The notes under the pieces: generated by a model
What the model was told of the DNA's origin: nothing
Seen by the model: the letters and a program-made list of their open reading frames with translations, nothing else
Databases searched by the model: none
In this document: positions 48,301 to 61,010 of the stretch, in pieces
How positions within the stretch are numbered: position 1 is the first letter of the stretch
Layout of the letters: each line of letters starts with the position of its first letter
Translations under genes and position numbers: made by a program
Assembly: GCF_050947335.1 (NCBI RefSeq)
Contig: NW_027473347.1
Span: 1,054,001 to 1,118,000, forward strand
Direction of reading: 5' to 3'
Source: Megachile rotundata
Lineage: Eukaryota; Arthropoda; Insecta; Hymenoptera; Megachilidae
Length of the DNA stretch: 64,000 nucleotides

Positions 48301-50250
48301 ATAATACAGTCACAATCATACAATCACAAACATTCAAATACAATCAAACAATCACAATCATACACTCACAACCATACAATCACACTCATACCGTCACAAT
48401 CATACAATCACAATCATACAATCACAGTCATACAATCACAATCATACAATCACAATGATACAATCACAATCATACAAACACAATCATACAATCACAATCA
48501 TACAATCACAATCATACAATCACAATCATACAATCACAATCATACAATGACAATCATACAATCACCATCATACAAACACAATCCTGCAATCGCAATCATG
48601 GAATAACAATGATGCTGTCGCAATCATAGAATCACACTCGTACAATCAGAATCATACAATCACAATCATACAATTACAATCATACAATCACAATCATACA
48701 ATCACAATCATACAATCACAATCATACAATCACACTCATACAATCACAATCATACAATCACAATCATACAAACACAATCATACAGTCACAGTCATACAAT
48801 CACCATCATACAATCACAATCCTACAATCGCAATCATGCATTAACAATCATGCTATCGCAATCATACAATCACCCTCATAAAACCAGAATCATACAATTA
48901 CAATCATACAATCACAATCATACAAAAACAATCATACCATCACGATCATACAATCGCAATCATACAATTACAATCTCAGAATCACAAACTCACAATCATA
49001 ATAATACAATCACACCCATAAAATAGCAATCATATATTTACAATCTCCCATAGACAATCATAAAATCACAATAATACAGTCACAATCATACAATCACAAT
49101 CATTCAAATACAATCATACAATCACAATCATAGAAGCACAATAATTCAATCACAATAATACAATCACAATAATACAATCACAATCATACAATCGCAGTCA
49201 TACAATCACAATCATTCAATCACAACCATACAATCACAATCATACAATCACAATCATACATTCACAACAATACGATCACAATCATACAATCGCAATCATA
49301 CATTCGCAATCATACAATCACTATCATACAATTACAATCATACAAGCATAATCCTGCAATCGTAATCATGCAATAACAATCATACTATCACAATCATACA
49401 ATCACAATAATACAGCCACAATCATACAATCACAATCATACAATCACAGTCATGCGACCACAATCATACAATCACAGTCATACAGTCACAATCATACAGT
49501 CACAATCATAAAATCACAATCATACAATCACAATCATACAATCACACTCATACAGTCACAATCACACAATCACAATCATAGAATCACAATCGTACAATCA
49601 CAATCGTACAATCACAATCGTACAATCACAACCATGCAATCACAATCATACCATCACAATCATACAATCACAATAATACAGTCACAATCGTACAATCACA
49701 ATCATACAATCACAGTCATACTACCACAGTCATACAATTACAATCATTCAATCACAATCTTACAGTCACAATCGTACAATCACAATCATACAATCACAAT
49801 CATACAATCACAATCTTACAATCACAATCATACAATCACAATCATACAATCACAATCATACAATCACAATCATACAATCACAATCATACAATCACAATCA
49901 TACAATCACAATCATACAATCACAATCATACAATCACAATCATACAATCACAATCATATAATCACAATCATACAATGACAATCATACAATCACCATCATA
50001 CAAACACAATCCTGCAATCGCAATCATGGAATAACAATGATGCTGTCGCAATCATAGAATCACACTCGTACAATCAGAATCATACAATCACAATCATACA
50101 ATTACAATCATACAATCACAATCATACAATCACAATCATACAATCACAATCATACAATCACACTCATACAATCACAATCATACAATCACAATCATACAAA
50201 CACAATCATACAGTCACAGTCATACAATCACAATTATACAATCACGATCA
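45323..50250. repeat. Segmental duplication 6, copy B
   Basis: Partner of 40,423-45,322 and 28 bp longer. One added unit lies beside TTCAAATACAATCA (near 46,306) and one in a run of TAAAATCACAATCA units near 45.55 kb (three here, two at 40.65 kb). The rare unit TACAGTCACAGGCA occurs in both copies (near 42.51 and 47.44 kb) and once more near 50.81 kb, and a TACAATCGCAATCA plus TACAGTCGCAATCA start occurs again at 50,475, so a shortened third copy probably follows. Confidence 0.88.
47227..47422. repeat. Pure consensus run, 14 units (duplicate of 42,299)
   Basis: Identical length and flanks to the run at 42,299-42,494, at an offset of 4,928 bp. Because uniform runs are the parts most likely to change in length, their equality suggests that duplication 6 is recent. 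Confidence 0.88.
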
Positions 50251-53200
50251 TACAATCGCAATCATACAATCACAACCATACAATCACAATAATACAATCA
50301 CAAACATACAATCACAATCATACAATCACAATCATACAAAAATAATCATACCATCACGATCATACAATCGCAATCATACAGTTACAATCTCAGAATCACA
50401 AACTCACAATCACAATAATACAATCACACCCATAAAATAGCAATCATACATTTACAATCTCCCATAGACAATCATACAATCGCAATCATACAGTCGCAAT
50501 CATACAATCACTATCATACAATTACAATCATACAAGCATAATCCTGCAATCGTAATCATGCAATAACAATCATACTATCACAATCATACAATCACAATCA
50601 TACAATCACAGTCATGCGACCACAATCATACAATCACAGTCATACAGTCACAATCATACAGTCACAATCATAAAATCACAATCATACAATCACAATCATA
50701 CAATCACAATCATACAATCACAATCATACAATCACAATCATACAATCACAATCATACAATCACAATCATACAATCACAATCATACAATCACAATCATACA
50801 AACACAATCATACAGTCACAGGCATACAATCACCATCATACAATCACAATCCTACAATCGCAATCATGCAATAACAATCATGCTATCGCAATCATACAAT
50901 CACACTCATAAAACCAGAATCATACAATCACAATCATAAAATCACAATCATACAAAAACAATCATACCATCACGATCATACAATCGCAATCATAAAATTA
51001 CAATCTCAGAATCACAAACTCACAATCACAGTAATACAATCACACCCATAAAATAGCAATCATACATTTACAATCTCCCATAGACAATCATAAAATCACA
51101 ATAATACAGTCACAATCATACAATCACAATCATTCAAATACAATCATACAATCACAATCATAGAAGCACAATAATTCAATCACAATAATACAATCACAAT
51201 AATACAATCACAATCATACAATCGCAGTCATACAATCACAATCATACAATCACCATCATACAATCAGAATCATACAATCACAATCATACATTCACAACAA
51301 TACGATCACAATCATACAATCGCAATCATACATTCGCAATCATACAATCACTATCATACAATTACAATCATACAAGCATAATCCTGCAATCGTAATCATG
51401 CAATAACAATCATACTATCACAATCATACAATCACAATCATACAATCACAATCATACAATCACAATCATACAATCACAATCATACAAAAACAATCATACC
51501 ATCACGATCATACAATCGCAATCATACAATTACAATCTCAGAATCACAAACTCACAGTCACAATAATACAATCACACCCATAAAATAGCAATCATACATT
51601 TACAATCTCCCATACACAATCATAAAATCATAATAATACAGTCACAATCATACAATCACAAACATTCAAATACAATCAAACAATCACAATCATACACTCA
51701 CAACCATACAATCACACTCATACCGTCACAATCATACAATCACAATCATACAATCACAATCATACAATCATAATCAAACAAAAACAATCATACAATCATA
51801 ATCATACAATCACCATCATACAATCACAATCATACAATCACAATAATACAGCCACAGTCATACAACCACAATCATACAATCACAATTATACAATCACGAT
51901 CATACAGTCGCAATCATACAATCACAACCATAGAATCACAATAATACAATCACAAACATACACTCACAATCATACAAACACAAGCATACAATCGCAATCA
52001 TACAATCGCAATCATAAAATTACAATGATACAATTACAATCATGAAATCACAATCATACAAAAGCAATCATACAATCACAATCACACAATGACAATCATA
52101 CAATCACCATCATACAAACACAATCCTGCAATCGCAACCATGGAATAACAATCATGCTATCGCAATCATAGAATCACACTCATACAATCAGAATCATACA
52201 GTCACAATCATACAATCACAATCATACAATCACAATCTTACAATCACAAACATACAATCACATTCATACAATCACAATCATATAATCACAATCATGCAAT
52301 CACAATCATTCAATCACAATCATGCAATCACAATCATACAATCACAATCATTCAATCACAATCATACAATCGCAATCATATAAATACAATCGCCCAAAAA
52401 CACTGATACAATCACAATCATACAATCACAATAATACAGTCACAATCATACAATCACAATCATAAAATCACAGTCATACAATCACAATGATACATTCACA
52501 ACAATACAATCGCAATCATACGATCCCAAGCATACAGTCGCAATCATACAATCACAATCATACAATCACAATCATACATTCACAACAATACAATCACCAT
52601 CATACAATCGCAATCATACAGTCGCAATCATACAATCACTATCATAAAATCACAGTCATACTACCACAGTCATACAATTACAATCATACAATCACAATCT
52701 TACAATCACAAACATACAATCACATTCATACAATCACAATCATACAATCACAATCATGCAATCACAATCATTCAATCACAATAATACAATCGCAATCAAA
52801 CAAAAACAATCATGCAATCATAATCATACAATCACCATCATACAATCACAATCATACAATCACAATAATACAGCCACAGTCATACAATCACAATCATACA
52901 ATCACAATCATACAATCACAATCATACAATCACAATCATACAATCACAATCATACAATCACAATCATACAATCACAATCATACAAAAATAATCATACCAT
53001 CACGATCATACAATCGCAATCATACAGTTACAATCTCAGAACCGCAAACTCACAATCACAATAATACAATCACACCCATAAAATAGCAATCATACATTTA
53101 CAATCTCCCATAGACAATCATACAATCGCAATCATACAGTCGCAATCATACAATCGCTATCATACAATTGCAATCATACAAGCATAATCCTGCAATCGCA

Positions 53201-53834
53201 ATCATGCAATAACAATCGTACTATCACAATCATACAATCACAAGCATACAATCACAATCATACAAACACAATCATACAATCACAATCATACAATCACAAT
53301 CATACAGTCACAATCATACAATCACAATCATACAGACACAATCACACAATCACAATCATACAATCACAATCATACAATCACAATCATAGAATCACAATCG
53401 TACAATCACAATCGTACAATCACAATCGTACAATCACAATCGTACAATCACAACCATGCAATCACAATCATACAATCACAATCATACAATCACTGTCATC
53501 CGATCACAACCATACAATTACAATCTCAGAATCACAATCACACAATAACGATCATACAATCACAATCCTACAATCACAATCATTCAATCACAATCATACA
53601 ATCGCAATCATATAAATACAATCTCCTAGAAACACTAATACAATCACAATCATACAATCACAATAATAGAGTCACAATCATACAATCACAATCATACAAT
53701 CACAGTCATACAATCACAATCATACATTCACAACAATACAATCGCAATCATACAATCCCAAGCATACAGTCGCAATCATACAATCACTATCATACAATCA
53801 CAGTCATACTACCACAGTCATACAATTACAATCA

Positions 53835-53858
53835 TACAATCACAATTACAATCACAAT
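53835..53858. repeat. Two consecutive 12-bp units (TACAATCACAAT)
   Basis: Two units have lost the final CA, giving a local 12-bp repeat directly after TACAATTACAATCA. This is the first appearance of the short unit and the only place with two in a row. Register moves by -4. Confidence 0.9.
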
Positions 53859-55099
53859 TACAATCACAATCATACAATCACAACCATACAATCACAACCA
53901 TACAATCACAATAATAAAATCACAAACATACAATCACAATCATACAATAACAATCATACAATCGCAATCATATAAATACAATCTCCCAAAAACATTGATA
54001 CAATCACAATCATACAATCACAATCATACTATCACAATCATACAATCACAGTCATACAATCACAATCATACATTCACAACAATACAATCACAATCATACA
54101 ATCTCAATCATACAGTCGCAATCATACAATCACTATCATACAATCACAGTCATACTACCACAGTCATACAATTGCAATCATACAATCACAATTACAATCA
54201 CAATCATGCAATCACAATCATACAATCACAAACATACTGTCACAATCCTACAATCACAATCATACAATCACAATCATACAATGGCATTCATACAACAACA
54301 ATCATACAATCACAATCATAAAATCGCAATCATACAATCGCACTCATACAATCACAATCATACAATGACAATCATACAATCACAATCATTCAATCACAAT
54401 CATACAATCACAATAATACAATAACAATCATACTATCACAATCATACAATCACACTCATGCGGTCACCACCATACAATCACAATCATACAATCACAGTCA
54501 TACAATCACAATCATACAATCACAATAATACAATCACAAACATTCAAAAGCAGTCATTCAATCACAATCATACAATCGCAATCATATGAATACAATCTCC
54601 CAAAAACATTGATACAATCACAATCATACAATCACAATCATACAATCACAATCATACAAGCACAATCATACAATCACAATCATACAATCACGACCATACA
54701 ATCGCAATCATACAATTACAACCATACAATCACAACCATAAAATCACAATAATACAATCATAAACATACAATCACAATCATACAATAACAATCATACAAT
54801 CGCAATCATATAAATACAATCTCCAAAAAACATTGATACAATCACAATCATACAATCTCAATCATACAATCACACTCATATAGGCACAATCACACAATCA
54901 CACTCATACAATCACACTCATACAATCACAATCATACAATCACAATCATACGATCACAATCATACAATCACAATCATACAATCACAATCATACAATCACA
55001 ATCATACAATCACTGTCATACGATCACAACCATACAATTACAATCTCAGAATCACAATCACACAATCACGATCATACAATCACAATCCTACAATCAGAA

Positions 55100-56480
55100 T
55101 CATACAATCACAATCATACAATCACAATCATACAATGGCATTCACACAACAACAATCATACAATCACAATCATAAAATCGCAATCATACAATCGCACTCA
55201 TACAATCACAATCATACAATCACAATCATACAATCACAATCATTCAATCACAATCATTCAATCACAATCATACAATCGCAATCATATAAGTACAATCTCC
55301 CAAAAACACTGATACAATCACAATCCTACAATCACAATAATACAATAACAATCATACTATCACAATCATACAATCACACTCATACGGTCACCATCATACA
55401 ATCACAATCATACAATCACAGTCATACAATCACAATCATACAATCACAATAATACAATCACAAACATTCAAAAGCAGTCATTCAATCACAATCATACAAT
55501 CGTAATCATTCAATCACTATCATACAATCACAGTCATATAATCACGATCATACAATCACAATCATTCAATCACAATCATACAATCGCAATCAATATGAAT
55601 ACAATCTCCCAAAAACATTGATACAATCACAATCATACAATCGCAATCATACAATCACAATCATACAAGCACAATCATACAATCACAATCATACAATCAC
55701 GATCATACAATCGCAATCATACAATTACAACCATACAATCCCAACCATACAGTCACAATAATACAATCACAAACATACAATCACAATCATACAATAACAA
55801 TCATACAATCGCAATCATACAATCACAATCATACAATCACAATCATACAATCACAATCATACAATCACTGTCATACGATCACAACCATACAATTACAATC
55901 TCAGAACCACAATCACACAATCACGATCATACAATCGCAATCCTACAACCACAATCATACAATCACAATCATACAATCACAATCATACAATCACAATCAT
56001 ACAATCACAAGCATACTGTCACAGTCCTACAATCACAACCATACAATCACAATAATAAAATCACAAACATACAATCACAATCATACAATAACAATCATAC
56101 AATCGCAATCATATAAATACAATCTCCCAAAAACATTGATACAATCACAATCATACAATCACAATCATACTATCACAATCATACAATCACAGTCATACAA
56201 TCACAATCATACATTCACAACAATACAATCACAATCATACAATCTCAATCATACAGTCGCAATCATACAATCACTATCATACAATCACAGTCATACTACT
56301 ACAGTCATACAATTGCAATCATACAATCACAATTACAATCACAATCATGCAATCACAATCATACAATCACAAACATACTGTCACAATCCTACAATCACAA
56401 TCATACAATCACAATCATACAATGGCATTCATACAACAACAATCATACAATCACAATCATAAAATCGCAATCATACAATC
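55100..56480. repeat. Segmental duplication 7, copy A (4.52-4.53 kb offset, zone III)
   Basis: Recurs at about 59,620-61,010. Anchors are the TACAATGGCATTCA units with ATGG at 55,135/59,656 (4,521) and 56,422/60,956 (4,534), TATGAATACAATCT at 55,594/60,114 (4,520) and the 12-bp unit 56,322/60,856 (4,534). Copy A carries a single extra A at about 55,593 that copy B lacks. Parts of the block also recur at shorter offsets: 53.89-54.53 kb matches 56.03-56.67 kb at 2,141 bp, and 55.4-56.0 kb matches 56.6-57.24 kb at about 1,216 bp. Confidence 0.82.
55593..55607. repeat. 15-bp unit with one inserted A
   Basis: The TATGAATACAATCT unit has an extra A before it, giving CAATCAATATGAAT. The four other TATGAAT copies lack it. 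This is the only single-base gain found and it shifts register by +1. Confidence 0.85.
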
Positions 56481-58441
56481 GCACTCATACAATCACAATC
56501 ATACAATGACAATCATACAATCACAATCATTCAATCACAATCATACAATCACAATAATACAATAACAATCATACTATCACAATCATACAATCACACTCAT
56601 ACGGTCACCATCATACAATCACAATCATACAATCACAGTCATACAATCACAATCATACAATCACAATAATACAATCACAAACATTCAAAAGCAGTCATTC
56701 AATCACAATCATACAATCGTAATCATTCAATCACTATCATACAATCACAGTCATATAATCACGATTATACAATCACAATCATTCAATCACAATCATACAA
56801 TCGCAATCATATGAATACAATCTCCCAAAAACATTGATACAATCACAATCATACAATCGCAATCATACAATCACAATCATACAAGCACAATCATACAAGC
56901 ACAATCATACAATCACAATCATACAATCACGATCATACAATCGCAATCATACAATTACAACCATACAATCCCAACCATACAGTCACAATAATACAATCAC
57001 AAACATACAATCACAATCATACAATAACAATCATACAATCGCAATCATACAATCACAATCATACAATCACAATCATACAATCACAATCATACAATCACTG
57101 TCATACGATCACAACCATACAATTACAATCTCAGAACCACAATCACACAATCACGATCATACAATCGCAATCCTACAACCACAATCATACAATCACAATC
57201 ATACAATCACAATCATACAATCACAAGCATACTGTCACAGTCCTACAATCACAATCATACAATCACAATCATACAATCACAATAATACAATCACAAACAT
57301 ACAATCACAATCATACAATAACAATCATACAATCGCAATCATATAAATACAATCTCCCAAAAACATTGATACAATCACAGTCATACAATCACAGTCAAAC
57401 TACCACTGTCATACAATTACAATCATACAATCACAATTACAATCACAATCATACAATCGCAATCATACAATCACCATCATACAATCACAATCTTACAATC
57501 ACAATAATACAGTCACTGTCATACAATCACCATCATACAATCACAATCATTCAGTCACAATTATACAATCACAATCATACTATCACAATCATACAATCGC
57601 AATCAAACAAAAACAATCATACAATCATAATCATGCAATCACCATCATACAATCACAGTCGTACGACCACAATCATACAAAAACAATCATACCATCACGA
57701 TCATACAATCGCAATCATATAATAACAATCTCAGAATCACAAACTCACAATCACAATAATACAATCACACCCATAAAATAGCAATCATACATTTACAATC
57801 TCCCATACACAATCATAAAATCACAACAATACAGTCACATTCATAGCATCACAATCATTCAAATACAATCATATAATCACAATCATACATTCGGAATCAT
57901 ACAATCACAATCATAGAAGCACAATAACACAATCACAATAATATAATCACAATAATACAATTACAATAATACAATCACAATAATAAAATCACAATCATAC
58001 AATCGCAGTCATTCAATCACAGTCATACAATCACAATCATACATTCACAACAATACAATCACAATCATACAATCGCAATCATACAGTCGCAATCATACAA
58101 TCACTATCATACAATCACAGTCATACTACCACAGTCATACAATTGCAATCATACAATCACAATTACAATCACAATCATGCAATCACAATCATACAATCAC
58201 AAACATACTGTCACAATCCGACAATCACAATCATACAATCACAATCATACAATGGCATTCATACAACAACAATCATACAATCACAATTACAATCACAATC
58301 ATACAATCACAACCATACAATCACAACCATACAATCACAATAATACAATCACAATAATACAATCACAATAATACAATCACAATAATACAATCACAAACAT
58401 ACAATCACAATCATACAATAACAATCATACAATCGCAATCA

Positions 58442-59581
58442 TATAAATACAATCGCCCAAAAACACTGATACAATCACAATCATACAATCACAATAATAC
58501 AGTCACAATCATACAATCACAATCATACAATCACAGTCATACAATCACAATCATACATTCACAAAAATACAATCACAATCATACAATCCTAATTATACAG
58601 TCGCAATCATACAATCACTATCATACAATCACAGTCATACTACCACAGTCATACAATTACAATCATACAATCACAATTACAATCACAATCATACAATCAC
58701 AACCATACAATCACAACCATACAATCACAATAATACAATCACAAACATACAATCACAATCATACAATAGCAATCATACAATCGCAATCATATAAATACAA
58801 TCTCCCAAAAACATTGATACAATCACAATCATACAATCACAATCATACTATCACAATCATACAATCACAGTCATATAATCACAATCATACATTCTCAACA
58901 ATACAATCACAATCATACAATCCCAATCATACAGTCGCAATCATACAATCACTATCATACAATCACAGTCATACTACCACAGTCATACAATTACAATCAT
59001 ACAATCACAATTACAATCACAATCATACAATCACAACCATACAATCACAACCATACAATCACAATAATACAATCACAAACATACAATCAGAATCATACAA
59101 TAACAATCATACAATCGCAATCATATAAATACAATCTCCCAAAAACATTGATACAATCACAATCATACAATCACAATCATACTATCACAATCATACAATC
59201 ACAGTCATACAATCACAATCATACATTCACAACAATACAATCACAATCATACAATCCCAATCATACAGTCGCAATCATACAATCACTATCATACAATCAC
59301 AGTCATACTACCACAGTCATGCAATTGCAATCATACAATCACAATTACAATCACAATCATGCAATCACAATCATACAATCACAAACATACTGTCACAATC
59401 CTACAATCACAATCATACAATCACAATCATACAATGGCATTCATACAACAACAATCATACAATCACAATTACAATCACAATCATACAATCACAACCATAC
59501 AATCACAATAATACAATCACAAACATGCAATCACAAACATGCAATCACAATCATACAATAACAATCATACAATCGCAATCA
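58442..59581. repeat. Three-copy local ladder, 348, 334 and 458 bp
   Basis: Successive TATAAATACAATC units lie at 58,442, 58,790, 59,124 and 59,582. The repeats are 348, 334 and 458 bp, or 25, 24 and 33 units, with one, one and two 12-bp units respectively. The 12-bp units at 58,666, 59,000 and 59,334 are exactly 334 bp apart. The third repeat is 124 bp longer because it includes the TGCAATCAC, TACTGTCAC and TACAATGGCATTCA cassette with a second 12-bp unit. An earlier related copy lies at 53,611-53,970 (360 bp, two 12-bp units). Confidence 0.88.
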
Positions 59582-59619
59582 TATAAATACAATCTCCAAA
59601 AAACATTGATACAATCACA

Positions 59620-61010
59620 ATCCTACAATCACAATCATACAATCACAATCATACAATGGCATTCATACAACAACAATCATACAATCACAATCATAAAATC
59701 GCAATCATACAATCGCACTCATACAATCACAATCATACAATCACAATCATACAATCACAATCATTCAATCACAATCATTCAATCACAATCATACAATCGC
59801 AATCATATAAGTACAATCTCCCAAAAACACTGATACAATCACAATCATACAATCACAATAATACAATAACAATCATACTATCACAATCATACAATCACAC
59901 TCATACGGTCACCATCATACAATCACAATCATACAATCACAGTCATACAATCACAATCATACAATCACAATAATACAATCACAAACATTCAAAAGCAGTC
60001 ATTCAATCACAATCATACAATCGTATTCATTCAATCACTATCATACAATCACAGTCATATAATCACGATCATACAATCACAATCATTCAATCACAATCAT
60101 ACAATCGCAATCATATGAATACAATCTCCCAAAAACATTGATACAATCACAAACATACAATCGCAATCATACAATCACAATCATACAAGCACAATCATAC
60201 AATCACAATCATACAATCACGATCATACAATCGCAATCATACAATTACAACCATACAATCCCAACCATACAGTCACAATAATACAATCACAAACATACAA
60301 TCACAATCATACAATAACAATCATACAACCGCAATCATACAATCACAATCATACAATCACAATCATACAATCACTGTCATACGATCACAACCATACAATT
60401 ACAATCTCAGAACCACAATCACACAATCACGATCATACAATCGCAATCCTACAACCACAATCATACAATCACAATCATACAATCACAATCATACAATCAC
60501 AATCATACAATCACAATCATACAATCACAAGCATACTGTCACAGTCCTACAATCACAACCATACAATCACAACCATACAATCACAATAATAAAATCACAA
60601 ACATACAATCACAACCATACAATAACAATCATACAATCGCAATCATATAAATACAATCTCCCAAAAACATTGATACAATCACAATCATACAATCACAATC
60701 ATACTATCACAATCATACAATCACAGTCATACAATCACAATCATACATTCACAACAATACAATCACAATCATACAATCTCAATCATACAGTCGCAATCAT
60801 ACAATCACTATCATACAATCACAGTCATACTACCACAGTCATACAATTGCAATCATACAATCACAATTACAATCACAATCATGCAATCACAATCATACAA
60901 TCACAAACATACTGTCACAATCCTACAATCACAATCATACAATCACAATCATACAATGGCATTCATACAACAACAATCATACAATCACAATTACAATCAC
61001 AATCATACAA
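59620..61010. repeat. Segmental duplication 7, copy B
   Basis: Partner of about 55,100-56,480. After the shared TACAATGGCATTCA plus TACAACAACAATCA pair at about 60,952, copy B goes to a second 12-bp unit (60,980-60,991), as at 58,276 and 59,458, while copy A continues with TAAAATCGCAATCA. The switch point is therefore a recombination join between two zone III block types. Confidence 0.8.

Larger units (their letters stand above)
25859..51700. repeat. Zone II of the array: 1.0-1.5 kb higher-order repeat
   Basis: The zone starts where TAGAAGCACAATAA (first copy 25,915) and TGCGACCACAATCA (first copy 26,237) appear. From about 37 kb the order is regular: CCCATAAAATAGC cassette, TAGAAGCACAATAA cassette, TACATTCACAACAA plus TACGATCAC, TACAAGCATAATCC, TGCGACCACAATCA, TAGAATCACAATCG run, TACCATCAC, TACTACCACAGTCA, near-consensus run, TGGAATAAC cassette, then back. 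Spacing between successive TGCGACC units from 38,065 to 50,615 is 1266, 1260, 1148, 1274, 1498, 980, 1176, 1288, 1498 and 1162 bp. Material of zone I type is embedded at about 27.3-30.8 kb as a duplicated segment. The zone boundaries are judged by marker content and are approximate. Confidence 0.82.

Noticed and set aside
40423..50250. Calling the 4.9-kb duplication an assembly error
   Set aside because: The copies differ in unit number at several places and single-copy differences exist, which favours a real duplication, but reads are needed to settle it.
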